In this document: piece after piece, positions 1-6,826 of the stretch | Position numbering within the stretch: the stretch's first letter is position 1 | Layout: each line of letters begins with the position of its first letter | Assembly: GCA_035761165.1 (NCBI GenBank) | Contig: DASTRO010000148.1 | Coordinates: 1 to 11,495 of the forward strand | Length of the DNA stretch: 11,495 nucleotides | Direction of reading: 5' to 3' | Source: CALCHX01 sp035761165 | GTDB lineage: Bacteria > Gemmatimonadota > Gemmatimonadetes > Gemmatimonadales > Gemmatimonadaceae | The notes under the pieces: model-generated | What the model saw: only the letters and a program-made list of their open reading frames with translations | What the model was told of the DNA's origin: nothing | The model's database searches: none | Program-made: the position numbers and the translations under genes

Positions 1-279
1 ATGCCATCCAAACACGGTGTCCGTTTCCTCGACGCCATCGACGTGATGCGGCCGCCCCCGGACCGCGGACGTCTCTGGTACGACTTCGAGATCGCCGACG
101 CCTTCTTCCGCGGCCTGCCCGGCATCGCGCTCAAGGTCCGTTGGGTGCGCGAGCACCTGCCGCGCGGTGCGCGCATCAAGATCGGCCGCCACTCTGCCTG
201 GTACGAGTACGACGTCCTTGCCTATCTCGAGGCCGCCCGCGAGGACACGCGGGCTCGGCGCGCCCGCGACGGGCAGTAG
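1..279 (+). CDS. Small helix-turn-helix protein, probable excisionase/directionality factor
   Basis: This 92-residue basic protein lies directly upstream of the integrase, with an 18-base gap between its stop and the integrase start. Its second half (about residues 45-80) has the look of an excisionase/AlpA-type winged HTH: a helix with WVREHLP, then IKIGRHSAWY as the wing strand, then a DVLAYLEAARE helix. This matches the usual pattern of a basic strand followed by an aspartate-started helix in HTH_17-like proteins. Such proteins bend attachment-site DNA and bias the recombinase towards excision. The role is inferred from the fold pattern and position next to the recombinase. The ATG is the first base of the window, so a ribosome site cannot be checked and the true start could be further upstream. 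It could instead be an element transcription regulator. Confidence 0.6.
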   Translation: MPSKHGVRFLDAIDVMRPPPDRGRLWYDFEIADAFFRGLPGIALKVRWVREHLPRGARIKIGRHSAWYEYDVLAYLEAAREDTRARRARDGQ

Positions 280-297
280 CGCCGGAGGGGCACCAGC

Positions 298-1560
298 GTG
301 GCGTATGCGGACCGACGGGGCGGGTCGCTCAAGATCGACGTGGTGACGGCCTCGATTGGCCGGATCAACAAGGCGACCGGCTTCCACCGGCAGTCGCAGG
401 TGACGAAGGTGCTCGCCATCGTCCGCAAGCTCGACGAGGACGCTCAGGTCGACGTCCTACAGGCGCTCAAGGACGGCGAGATCACCTTCCACCAGCTCGT
501 CGACGCGGACCGCACCGGCCGGCTCCGGGGCTCAGAGGTCCTGACCACCCTCCGGCTTCGGGAGCCGCTCCGGGACGCCGTCGAGCGCACCCTCCCGGGG
601 ATGGCGCACGGTGCGACCCAGCGGCGCTACGCGACATCGCTGCGCAAGCTCCAACGGGTCGGCCTCCCGATCCCGGGGCGCGATACCCGGCTCACCGACC
701 GGGCGCGCGTTGGGGACCTCGCCCGCGCCGACTGGCGCGCGCTGCGCGCCGACCCGGCCTTCCGGAGCGCGGCCGACTGGAACCACCTCCGCCGGGCGCT
801 CAGCGCCTTCCTGACCGCCTTCCTCGGCGACGTCTATCACCCCTTCCGGCGCGGGGTCGTGAAGCGGATCAAGCTCCGGAAGGAACGGCCGCGCGTGCCC
901 GACCTGTCGGTGGACCTCTTCTGGCGCATCGTCGCGGCCGCGCCCGAGCACGCCCGGCCCTGCTACGTCGTCCTCGCCGCGAGCGGGATGCGCCTCGGCG
1001 AGTACCTCTCGCTCTCGGCGGCGAGCCTGCGCCCGGCGCGCTGCGCGATCGACATCCGGGAGAGCAAGACGGAGGCGGGCGCGGACCTGATCTTCGTCGC
1101 CCGGCGGCTCTGGGAGTGGGTCGAGCGCGGCGTGCCGTCGCCGCTCGGGGCACGGTGGATGGGCGTCTACTGGCGGCGCGCCTGCCTCGCCGTGGGCGCC
1201 GCGACGCTGGTGGGCACGGGGGAGTTCCGCACCGTGCGCGTGGCGAAGCCTGGCCCGGGGCCGTACCGGCGCGGCGAGGCGCCGCGCACGGAGCGGCGCG
1301 AGATGACGCGCTACGAGGGGCCACGGCTCCACGACCTGCGGCACCTCTTCAGCCAGCTCGCCGACGACCGGGGTGCGACGACGGAGATGGTCATGGCGGC
1401 GCTCCGGCACACCAACCCCCGCCAGACGAGCGACTACAAGCGCCGGCGAGCGAAGGGCGAGGTCGCCGAGCTGGTGGGCGCGGCCCTGCTCGAGCCGCCC
1501 CGGGGCGAGCCGGGCCAGGACGAGCCGCGCCGGGACGAGCCGCCCGGGGACGAGGGGTGA
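298..1560 (+). CDS. Tyrosine recombinase (site-specific integrase)
   Basis: The product of 420 residues has the complete tyrosine-recombinase active site: Arg232 in SGMRLGEYL, Lys257 in RESKTEAG, His345 and Arg348 in HDLRH, His371 in ALRHTNP, and nucleophile Tyr380 in QTSDYKR. Residues about 70-195 would be the core-binding domain and 200-390 the catalytic domain. The basic N-terminal stretch may be arm-binding. The enzyme cuts and rejoins DNA at the att core through a 3'-phosphotyrosine intermediate. The start is a GTG chosen because GGAGGGG lies 7 bases upstream; the first in-frame ATG comes only at about codon 102. The last 22 residues are a low-complexity repeat of Glu-Pro and Arg/Asp. 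The gene ends about 140 bases before the tRNA-Phe fragment, its likely target site. The family assignment is firm; the integration target is inferred from that position. Confidence 0.94.
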   Translation: MAYADRRGGSLKIDVVTASIGRINKATGFHRQSQVTKVLAIVRKLDEDAQVDVLQALKDGEITFHQLVDADRTGRLRGSEVLTTLRLREPLRDAVERTLPGMAHGATQRRYATSLRKLQRVGLPIPGRDTRLTDRARVGDLARADWRALRADPAFRSAADWNHLRRALSAFLTAFLGDVYHPFRRGVVKRIKLRKERPRVPDLSVDLFWRIVAAAPEHARPCYVVLAASGMRLGEYLSLSAASLRPARCAIDIRESKTEAGADLIFVARRLWEWVERGVPSPLGARWMGVYWRRACLAVGAATLVGTGEFRTVRVAKPGPGPYRRGEAPRTERREMTRYEGPRLHDLRHLFSQLADDRGATTEMVMAALRHTNPRQTSDYKRRRAKGEVAELVGAALLEPPRGEPGQDEPRRDEPPGDEG

Positions 1561-1574
1561 CCGGGCCCAAAACC

Positions 1575-1607
1575 TTCGCGGGACTTTTCGCGGGACTCCC
1601 CGCGAAA
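1575..1607. repeat. Direct and inverted repeats between integrase and att site
   Basis: An 11-base word TTCGCGGGACT occurs at 1575-1585 and again at 1587-1597. A perfect 9-bp inverted repeat follows: arm TTTCGCGGG at 1586-1594, loop ACTC, arm CCCGCGAAA at 1599-1607. The hairpin starts 25 bases after the integrase stop and is followed by a T-rich stretch (tctttctt, 1613-1620), so it could be the integrase terminator. Repeats in this position are also typical of arm-type recombinase or excisionase binding sites of an attP. The repeats are seen directly; their role is a guess. Confidence 0.5.
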
Positions 1608-1700
1608 TCCGGTCTTTCTTCGGGTGGGCGCGCGTCGGGTGGCGTGGCCAGTTTCCCTCTGTGGGGTCGTCGCCGGGGCGTTCCCGGGTGCTGCCGGGCT

Positions 1701-1745
1701 GGACTGAAAATCCGCGTGTCGGCGGTTCGATTCCGTCCCTGGCCA
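1701..1745 (+). tRNA. tRNA-Phe (GAA) 3' fragment, displaced attachment-site copy
   Basis: The sequence fits tRNA-Phe from the end of the anticodon stem onwards. It has anticodon loop CTGAAAA (1704-1710, anticodon GAA at 1706-1708), stem strand TCCGC (1711-1715), variable GTGTC, T-stem GGCGG/CCGTC around loop TTCGATT (1721-1737), acceptor strand CCTGGCC (1738-1744) and discriminator A1745, with no encoded CCA. Upstream, only 4 of 5 anticodon-stem positions still pair (CTGGA against TCCGC, one of them G-T). No D-arm and no correctly spaced acceptor strand are found. It is therefore not a functional tRNA gene but the 3' portion left by integration of the element on its left. Confidence 0.85.
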
Positions 1746-1781
1746 TTCGCAACGTACGTCGACAACCTGGACGTCGCATCG

Positions 1782-1805
1782 AACGCCCCGCCCGCGCGGG
1801 GCGTT
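1782..1805 (+). terminator. Hairpin downstream of tRNA-Phe, probable terminator
   Basis: A perfect 9-bp stem (AACGCCCCG at 1782-1790, CGGGGCGTT at 1797-1805) with a 6-base loop lies 36 bases after the tRNA end. It is followed by TTCTGCG rather than a clear T-run. It was probably the terminator of the original tRNA-Phe transcript. Confidence 0.5.
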
Positions 1806-1841
1806 CTGCGTCAGGGGGGTGACGGTCGGGCGGAGCACGAC

Positions 1842-2018
1842 GTGGCGGAAACGCCCGCCGCCGGCGCCGCCTGCCGCCGCGGCGACGTCGACGCCGCTAC
1901 CGCCCTCCTGCGCGCGTGCCCGGAGCGGGCGGCCTCCATCGGGCTCGGCGCGCTGCGTGGGCCCACCCCACGAGAGGCCGGCGCGCGGCGGTCACGCCGC
2001 GCCGCCCCGTCCGTCTGA
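1842..2018 (+). CDS. Doubtful small ORF with ankyrin-like stretch
   Basis: The stretch 1746-2051 between the tRNA fragment and the SDR gene holds a hairpin and only this weak candidate. A GTG at 1842 has GGAG 6 bases upstream and opens a 58-residue frame that ends 33 bases before the SDR start. Residues about 8-26 (AACRRGDVDAATALLRACP) resemble one ankyrin repeat helix pair of the form AA..GD.da...LL...P. The rest is Arg- and Pro-rich and unlike a protein domain. In DNA this GC-rich, a frame of this length can arise by chance. It may be a decayed remnant, a real small protein, or nothing. Confidence 0.2.
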   Translation: MAETPAAGAACRRGDVDAATALLRACPERAASIGLGALRGPTPREAGARRSRRAAPSV

Positions 2019-2051
2019 ATTGGCGACCGTCACGCACGCGAGAGATCTCCC

Positions 2052-3008
2052 ATGACGCAACCACTCCGACCTCCGCCACCGAGTGGCCCGTCCCAGCGGG
2101 TCCTCGTCACTGGCGCCACCGGCGTCGTCGGCCGGCGCGCCGTGCCGCGCCTCGTCGCCCAGGGGCACCAGGTCACCGCCGTCGGGCGCACGGCCGAGAA
2201 GCGCGCGCAGCTGGAGGCGCTCGGCGCGCGCGCCATCGCGCTCGACCTCTTCGACGCCGCGGCGGTGCGCCGCGCGCTCGACGGGCACGACGCCGTGCTC
2301 AACCTCGCCACGCACATGCCGCCGTCCACCGTCCGGATGCTGCTCCCCTGGGAGTGGCGCGAGAACGACCGCGTGCGCCGGGAGGGCTCGGCCACGCTGG
2401 TCGAGGCGGCGCTCGCCGCCGGCGTGTCGCGATTCGTGCAGGAGTCTTTCGCGCCCGTCTACGAGGACGGCGGTGACGGCTGGATCGACGAGCGCTGGCC
2501 CGTGCGTCCCGCCCCCTACAACCGCACGGTGCTCGACGCCGAGCGGGCGGCCGCGCGCTTCACGGCCGCCGGCGGTACCGGCGTCGTGCTGCGCTTCGCC
2601 GGCTTCTACGGCCCCGACCCGTTCCTGCGCGACATGCTCGACGTGGTGCGCTGGGGCTGGGCGCCGCTCCCCGGCGCCGCCGACGCGTACTGGTCGTCGG
2701 TCTCGCACGACGACGCGGCCAGCGCGGCGGTGGCGGCGCTCGGGCTGCCGGCCGGGACGTACAACGTCTGCGACGACGAGCCGCTCACGCGCCGGGCCTT
2801 CGCCGACGTGCTCGCCACCGCCGCGGGGGCGCGGCCGCCGCGGCTGATGCCCTCCTGGCTCACGGCGCTCGGCGGCCGGACGGTGGAGCTGCTGTCGCGC
2901 TCGCAGCGGATGTCCAACGCCACGCTGAAGGCGGCGAGCGGGTGGGCGCCGCGCTGGCCGAGCGCGCGCGAGGGGATCCCGGCCGCGGCGCGGGCCCTGC
3001 CGGCCTAA
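2052..3008 (+). CDS. NAD(P)-binding SDR-family protein (epimerase/dehydratase-like)
   Basis: This 318-residue protein has an N-terminal Rossmann fold with the dinucleotide motif GATGVVG at residues 21-27. It has AVLNLATHMPP after strand 4 (81-91), LRFAGFYGP at 180-188 and a C-terminal substrate half with YNVCDDEPLTRRAF at 237-250. This order is that of extended or atypical SDRs (NAD-dependent epimerase/dehydratase, NmrA-like). The usual catalytic YxxxK is not visible: Tyr156 in APYNRTVLDAE is followed by Val at the lysine position. It may be a sugar-nucleotide or quinone-related oxidoreductase or a redox sensor; no substrate can be named. There is no clear Shine-Dalgarno site, but the ATG fits the domain start, 14 residues before the first beta strand. 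Its stop interlocks with that of the convergent gene on the minus strand. Confidence 0.88.
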   Translation: MTQPLRPPPPSGPSQRVLVTGATGVVGRRAVPRLVAQGHQVTAVGRTAEKRAQLEALGARAIALDLFDAAAVRRALDGHDAVLNLATHMPPSTVRMLLPWEWRENDRVRREGSATLVEAALAAGVSRFVQESFAPVYEDGGDGWIDERWPVRPAPYNRTVLDAERAAARFTAAGGTGVVLRFAGFYGPDPFLRDMLDVVRWGWAPLPGAADAYWSSVSHDDAASAAVAALGLPAGTYNVCDDEPLTRRAFADVLATAAGARPPRLMPSWLTALGGRTVELLSRSQRMSNATLKAASGWAPRWPSAREGIPAAARALPA

Positions 3009-3874
3009 CGCACCGCGGACCCTCGTCCCGCGCCACCCGAGACGAGGTCGTTCGCCTCGGCGAAGGGGAGCGCGTCCCGCGCGAAGGTGAACGTCCCGTG
3101 CTCCCGGATCTCGCGGGCCGCGCGCACGAACGCGCCCAGCGCCGCCCGGCTCAGTGCCCCGCCGACGCTGATGCGCCGCACGCCGAGCGCCGCGAGATCG
3201 GCGACGGTGAGCGCGGCGCCGTCCGCGCTCACCAGCCCCATGACGACGTTCACGGGCTTGCTCACCGACGCGCACACCGTCCGGATGTCCTCCGCGCGGG
3301 TGAGCCCCGGCGCGTAGAGCGCGTCGGCGCCCGCCGCCTCGAAGGCCTGCAGCCGCCGGATGGTGTCGTCCAGGTCCGGGCGACCGTGCAGGAAGTTCTC
3401 GGCGCGGGCCACGAGCACGAACGGGGCGGGGAGCGCCCGCGCCGTCTCCGCCGCCGCCGCCACGCGCTCCACCGCGTGCGCGACGTCGTAGATGGGGCGG
3501 CGGGGATCGCCGGTGGCGTCCTCGATCGAGCCGCCCACCAGCCCGGCGACCTCGCCGGCCAGCCGGATCGTCTCCGCCGCCGCCTCCGGCGCGTCGCCGA
3601 AGCCGTTCTCGAGGTCGGCGGCCACGGGCAGGTCGGTGGCGTCGACGATGGTGCGGGCGTTGGCGAGCGTCTCCTCGCGCGTCACCGCGCCGGTGCCGTC
3701 GCGCTTGCCGAGGGTGAAGGCGAGCCCCGCGCTCGTCGTGGTGAGCGCCTCGAAGCCGAGGGCGGTGAGGATGCGGGCGGTGCCGGCGTCCCACGGGTTG
3801 GGGATGACGAAGGCGCCCGGGCGCGCGTGCAGCGCCTGGAAGCGCGCGCCCTTCTCGGCCTGGGTGAGGGCCAT
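3005..3874 (-). CDS. Isocitrate lyase/PEP mutase superfamily protein
   Basis: The 289-residue product is a TIM-barrel protein of the isocitrate lyase/phosphoenolpyruvate mutase superfamily. Motifs in order are PNPWDAGTA (25-33), LTTTSAGLAF (44-53), the metal-site region AADLENGFG (85-93), GSIEDATG (115-122), VARAENF (155-161) and GADALYAPGL (182-191). The superfamily makes or breaks C-C or P-C bonds next to a carboxylate using Mg2+. True isocitrate lyases carry a catalytic KKCGH loop, which is absent here; the equivalent stretch around residues 54-62 is TLGKRDGTG. The subgroup is usually annotated only at family level. Oxaloacetate- or methylisocitrate-type activity is possible but unproven. 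The ATG has no good Shine-Dalgarno sequence, but it sits at the right distance before the first barrel strand. It converges on the SDR gene with a 4-base overlap of the ends and no terminator between them. Confidence 0.9.
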   Translation of the reverse strand: MALTQAEKGARFQALHARPGAFVIPNPWDAGTARILTALGFEALTTTSAGLAFTLGKRDGTGAVTREETLANARTIVDATDLPVAADLENGFGDAPEAAAETIRLAGEVAGLVGGSIEDATGDPRRPIYDVAHAVERVAAAAETARALPAPFVLVARAENFLHGRPDLDDTIRRLQAFEAAGADALYAPGLTRAEDIRTVCASVSKPVNVVMGLVSADGAALTVADLAALGVRRISVGGALSRAALGAFVRAAREIREHGTFTFARDALPFAEANDLVSGGAGRGSAVR

Positions 3875-3906
3875 GGTGGTCGTGGCGGATCGGCGGTGAA
3901 GGTCGT

Positions 3907-3928
3907 GGCCGGCGCGCGTGCGCCGGCC
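3907..3928. other. Perfect inverted repeat upstream of the PEP mutase-like gene
   Basis: A 9-bp perfect stem (GGCCGGCGC at 3907-3915, GCGCCGGCC at 3920-3928) has a 4-base loop GCGT. It lies in the 188-base gap between two minus-strand genes, 32 bases upstream of the downstream gene's ATG. It could be a leader hairpin of the PEP mutase-like gene or an attenuating/terminating structure for the lipoprotein transcript. It has no T-run on either side. Confidence 0.4.
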
Positions 3929-4062
3929 GGCGGCGTCGTGCGGCGCTGCCCTGGTGAGAAGCTCGCCGCCGCACGTGCTGCTGTCACCCCGCCGTGGCCC
4001 GCGGCGTCACCGCCTCCCACCTCCGGTCCGCGGGGCGCATGCCGCGCCGTGCGTCGTGCGCC

Positions 4063-4782
4063 TCAGGTCGCGGAGTCCCCCACCGGCCGCTCGCCGGGCG
4101 CGCAGGTGGGATCCACCATCGCACCGAGATCGAAGTACGCCCACCAGCGCGGCCGCGCCTCCGCGCCGGCGCTCGCGGCGTTTCGTACGACGAAGTAGCG
4201 CCCCTCGTCGGCCAGGCAGCTCCGCGCCTCCTCCGCCACGCCGTCCCCGTCCAGGTCGGCGCGCGCCACCCCGTCCGCCGCGCGCTGCCAGCGCGTGGTG
4301 TCGGCCACCAGGAGCGCCGCGGTGAGCGCGCCGTCCGGCTGCGCTGCCGCCGCCCCGACGATCTCGAGGTCGTACGCGCGGTCACTGTCGCCCAGCACCA
4401 CCGCGCCGAACGCCGTGCGGCACGGCGTGCTTCGCGCGGCGCGCACACGGGCCGCGTACGACGGCGGGGTGACGCCGGGCTGCGGCAGGACGAGCGTCAC
4501 GCGTGCACCCGGCGCGAGCGCGTCGTGCGCCAGGGTGCCGCACCAGCGGTCCGCCGAATCGGGGATGGCGAGGCCGAGCGGCGGCAGCGCGCCCGGGGCC
4601 ACGGCGGCGGGTGATGGCGCGGGGACGGACGCCGGCGGAGCGGTGGGCCGCGCTGCCTCGCGCTCCACGGCGCCGGCGGCGACACCGGAGCTCTCGCGCG
4701 AGGTGCACGCGATCGCAGCGGCCAACGCGGCGTACGCGGCCGCCGTCGTGATCCTCGCGCCCAGCTGGATTCTCACTCGCAT
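4063..4782 (-). CDS. Putative lipoprotein of unknown function with DxDxDG motif
   Basis: I do not recognise the family. The 239-residue protein opens with MRVRIQLGAR, then an Ala-rich hydrophobic segment ending in AAAIAC with Cys26 as the likely lipidated residue. A Pro/Ala-rich linker follows (about 40-70), then a globular part. DLDGDGVAEE at 177-186 resembles the Ca2+-binding loop of FG-GAP/dockerin/EF-hand-like repeats, but position 12 of the loop is Arg, so a full EF-hand is unlikely. Cys81, Cys121, Cys189 and Cys227 could form two disulfides outside the cytoplasm. RWWAYFDLGAMVD near the end looks like a beta strand pair. I chose the start at 4782, not the longer in-frame one 13 codons upstream, because GGAGAG lies just before it and the signal peptide then starts cleanly. 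It is divergent from the acetyltransferase gene. Confidence 0.7.
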   Translation of the reverse strand: MRVRIQLGARITTAAAYAALAAAIACTSRESSGVAAGAVEREAARPTAPPASVPAPSPAAVAPGALPPLGLAIPDSADRWCGTLAHDALAPGARVTLVLPQPGVTPPSYAARVRAARSTPCRTAFGAVVLGDSDRAYDLEIVGAAAAQPDGALTAALLVADTTRWQRAADGVARADLDGDGVAEEARSCLADEGRYFVVRNAASAGAEARPRWWAYFDLGAMVDPTCAPGERPVGDSAT

Positions 4783-4997
4783 CCGCTCTCCGGTCTCGGG
4801 GGCCCCTGGCCGCGCGGCCACGCGCCGCGGCGGCGTACTGCGCGGACGAGAGACGGCGCCGCACCGTCACCGGCCCATCTCCCCGGCCTCGCGGAATCGG
4901 CCGATCGTACGCATCCTCCACCGGCCGCGCCGTCCGTGCGCCGCGGCCCGCCTCCGCCCGCGCGGCCGGCGACCACCCCGAACCGACGTACGTCTCC
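4783..4997. promoter_or_regulatory. Divergent intergenic region, lipoprotein / acetyltransferase
   Basis: The 215 bases separate the starts of a minus-strand lipoprotein gene and a plus-strand gene cluster, so promoters in both directions must lie here or in the neighbours. I see no convincing -35/-10 pair. A perfect 10-bp palindrome GACGTACGTC at 4985-4994 sits three bases before the acetyltransferase ATG, where a Shine-Dalgarno site would be expected. It could be an operator, or chance. Confidence 0.3.
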
Positions 4998-5633
4998 ATG
5001 ATCCACCCCGCTCCCGTCGTGCTCGAGGGCCATGGCGTGCGCCTCGAGCCGCTCACCCCGGCGCACGCCGACGACCTGGCCGCGGCGGTCGCCGACGGCC
5101 GGCTGTGGGAGCTCTGGTTCACCGCCGTGCCCACGCCCGACACGGCGGCCCGCTACGTGGCCGACGCGCTGACGGGGCAGGCGGCCGGCCACATGCTGCC
5201 GTGGGCCGTCCGCGAGCTGGGCTCGGGGGTGGTGGTGGGGAGCACGCGCTACCACGACATCGTCGCGCCCATCGACCGCGTGGAGATCGGCTACACCTGG
5301 TACGCGGCCCGCTGGCAGCGGAGCCACGTGAACACGGCGTGCAAGCTGCTGCTCCTGACGCACGCCTTCGAGACGCTGGGGTGCGCGGTGGTGGGGCTGC
5401 GCACGGACAACTTCAACTTCGCCTCGCAGCGCGCTATCGAGGCGCTGGGCGCGAAGCAGGACGGCGTCCTCCGCCACCACCTGGCGCGGCGCGACGGCAC
5501 GGTGCGCGACAGCGTGATGTACAGCATCCTCGCCGCCGAGTGGCCAGACGTGCGGCGGCACCTCGCGCTGCGGCTGGCGCGCGGCGGCCGTGGCGCGGCG
5601 ACGTCGACGGAACGCGGAGCGGGCCATGGCTGA
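4998..5633 (+). CDS. GNAT N-acetyltransferase, RimJ/RimL type
   Basis: This 211-residue protein begins with the typical LEGHGVRLEPLTPAHADDL opening of the Acetyltransf_3 (RimJ/RimL-like) group. It continues with PWAVRELGSGVVVGSTRYHDI (the beta strands facing substrate), then EIGYTWYAARWQRSHVNTACKLLLL (motif A, acetyl-CoA binding; the usual RxxGxG/A loop here reads QRSHVN) and LRTDNFNFASQRAIEALGAKQDGV (motif B). It would transfer acetyl from acetyl-CoA to an amine, commonly a protein N-terminus or small molecule. The substrate is unknown. The last 20 residues are low-complexity Arg/Gly/Ala and probably disordered. The ATG fits the family start although no ribosome site is visible. It is first in a tight plus-strand set, and its stop lies 8 bases inside the next gene. 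Confidence 0.9.
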   Translation: MIHPAPVVLEGHGVRLEPLTPAHADDLAAAVADGRLWELWFTAVPTPDTAARYVADALTGQAAGHMLPWAVRELGSGVVVGSTRYHDIVAPIDRVEIGYTWYAARWQRSHVNTACKLLLLTHAFETLGCAVVGLRTDNFNFASQRAIEALGAKQDGVLRHHLARRDGTVRDSVMYSILAAEWPDVRRHLALRLARGGRGAATSTERGAGHG

Positions 5634-6804
5634 GCTGCCACCGCGCGCGGGCGCCGAGGGGGCGGGCGTGCCGAACGCGGGCGCCCCGAACGCGGGCGCT
5701 GCGGGCACCGACGTCTGGTCGCGCGTCGACGCGTTCTGTCGCCGCTTCGGCCTCCGGCTCCCGGTGCTCGAGGCGCCGATGGCGGGCGCCTGCCCGCCCG
5801 AGCGCGCGGCGGCCGTCGCGCGTGCCGGTGGCATGGGGGCGCTCGGCGCACTGCTCTCGCCGCCGGACGCCATCGCCCAGTGGGTGGACACCTTCCGCGC
5901 GCTCGGCGGAGGTCCGCTGCAGATCAACCTCTGGATCCCCGACCCGCCGCCCACGCGCGACCGCGAGGCGGAGGCGCGCGTGGCGCGCTTCCTGGAGCGC
6001 TGGGGCCCGCCCGTGCCGCCCGACGCCGGCGACGTGCGCCCGCCCGACTTCGCGGCGCAGTGCGAGGCGATCCTGGCCGCGCGACCCACCGCCGTCTCGT
6101 CGATCATGGGCCTGTACCCGCCGGCGTTCGTGGAGCGGCTGAAGGCGCACGGCATCGCCTGGCTGGCGACGGCGACCACCGTGGCCGAGGCGCGCGCGGC
6201 GGCGGCGGCGGGGGCGGACGCGATCGTCGTGCAGGGGATGGAGGCGGGCGGGCACCGCGGCAGCTTCGACGCCGGCGCGGCGGACCGCGCGCTCGTCGGG
6301 CTCTTCGCGCTCCTCCCCCGCGTCGTGGACCGCGTCGCCGTGCCGGTGGTCGCGGCCGGCGGCATCGGCGACGGGCGCACGGTGGCGGCGGCCCTCACCC
6401 TCGGGGCGAGCGCGGTGGCGGTGGGCACGGCGCTGCTGCGCGCGCCGGAGACGCGGCTCCCGCCGGCGTGGGACGCGGCGCTCGCGGAGCTGGACCCCGA
6501 GGGGACGATGCTGACGCGCGCCTTCTCGGGACGCCTGGGACGCGCCGTGGCCACCGACTACGTGCGCGCGGCGGCCGCGCCGGACGCCCCGCCGCCGGCG
6601 CCGTACCCGGTGCAGCGCGGCCTCACCGCCGCCATGCGCGCCGACGCCGTGCGTGGCGGCGACGGGCACGGGATGCAGGCGTGGGCCGGGCAGGGCGCCG
6701 CGCTCGCCCGCCCCGAGCCGGCCGCGGAGGTCGTGGCGCGTATCTGGCGCGATGCGCGCGCGCTGCTGCCGCCGACGCCCGCCGGTCGCACCCCCGATCT
6801 CTGA
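5626..6804 (+). CDS. Nitronate monooxygenase (2-nitropropane dioxygenase family)
   Basis: The 392-residue FMN-dependent TIM-barrel protein shows the family motifs in order: LEAPMAGACPPERAAAVARAGGMGALG (48-74), LQINLWIP (98-105), QGMEAGGHRG (203-212) with His210 as the expected catalytic base, VVAAGGIGDGRTVAAAL (241-257) binding FMN phosphate, and GASAVAVGTALL (260-271). These enzymes oxidise alkyl nitronates, including the toxin propionate-3-nitronate, to carbonyl plus nitrite. Several relatives are only annotated as nitronate monooxygenases and may do other flavin chemistry. The ATG at 5626 was chosen over in-frame upstream starts because GGAG lies 6 bases upstream. It overlaps the acetyltransferase end by 8 bases, suggesting translational coupling. 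Residues 1-28 are a low-complexity leader with two PNAGA units, not part of the barrel. Confidence 0.92.
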   Translation: MAELPPRAGAEGAGVPNAGAPNAGAAGTDVWSRVDAFCRRFGLRLPVLEAPMAGACPPERAAAVARAGGMGALGALLSPPDAIAQWVDTFRALGGGPLQINLWIPDPPPTRDREAEARVARFLERWGPPVPPDAGDVRPPDFAAQCEAILAARPTAVSSIMGLYPPAFVERLKAHGIAWLATATTVAEARAAAAAGADAIVVQGMEAGGHRGSFDAGAADRALVGLFALLPRVVDRVAVPVVAAGGIGDGRTVAAALTLGASAVAVGTALLRAPETRLPPAWDAALAELDPEGTMLTRAFSGRLGRAVATDYVRAAAAPDAPPPAPYPVQRGLTAAMRADAVRGGDGHGMQAWAGQGAALARPEPAAEVVARIWRDARALLPPTPAGRTPDL

Positions 6805-6826
6805 CCATCAGCGCCGGACACGCCAC

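Larger units (their letters stand above)
1..1745. mobile_element. Right end of a tRNA-Phe-integrated genetic element
   Basis: Seen: a small DNA-binding protein gene, a tyrosine recombinase gene, repeats, and then a 3' fragment of tRNA-Phe without its 5' half, in that order. Known: tyrosine recombinases of genomic islands and phages often use the 3' half of a tRNA gene as attB. After integration one end carries a rebuilt complete tRNA and the other only the duplicated 3' part. Inference: the element extends leftwards beyond base 1 and its right boundary lies within 1701-1745. The other end, with the complete tRNA-Phe, is not in the window, so length, cargo and current mobility cannot be judged. 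Confidence 0.72.

Noticed and set aside
1645..1745. A complete or intron-containing tRNA-Phe using TGGCCAG at 1645-1651 as the 5' acceptor strand
   Set aside because: TGGCCAG is an inverted match to CTGGCCA at 1739-1745, but the distance to the anticodon is about 20 bases too long, no D-arm can be formed and the anticodon stem has a mismatch. A chance match is more likely.
141..1841. Long plus-strand open frame overlapping the integrase
   Set aside because: It is an alternative frame of a clear integrase, rich in Arg, Pro and Gly, with no recognisable domain.
1992..3974. Long minus-strand open frame opposite the SDR gene and overlapping the PEP mutase-like gene in another frame
   Set aside because: Its composition is Arg/Gly-rich without motifs, while both overlapping genes have strong family signatures.
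5626..5710. N-terminal signal peptide on the nitronate monooxygenase
   Set aside because: The leader is Pro/Gly/Ala/Asn low complexity with no hydrophobic core; it looks like a disordered extension.
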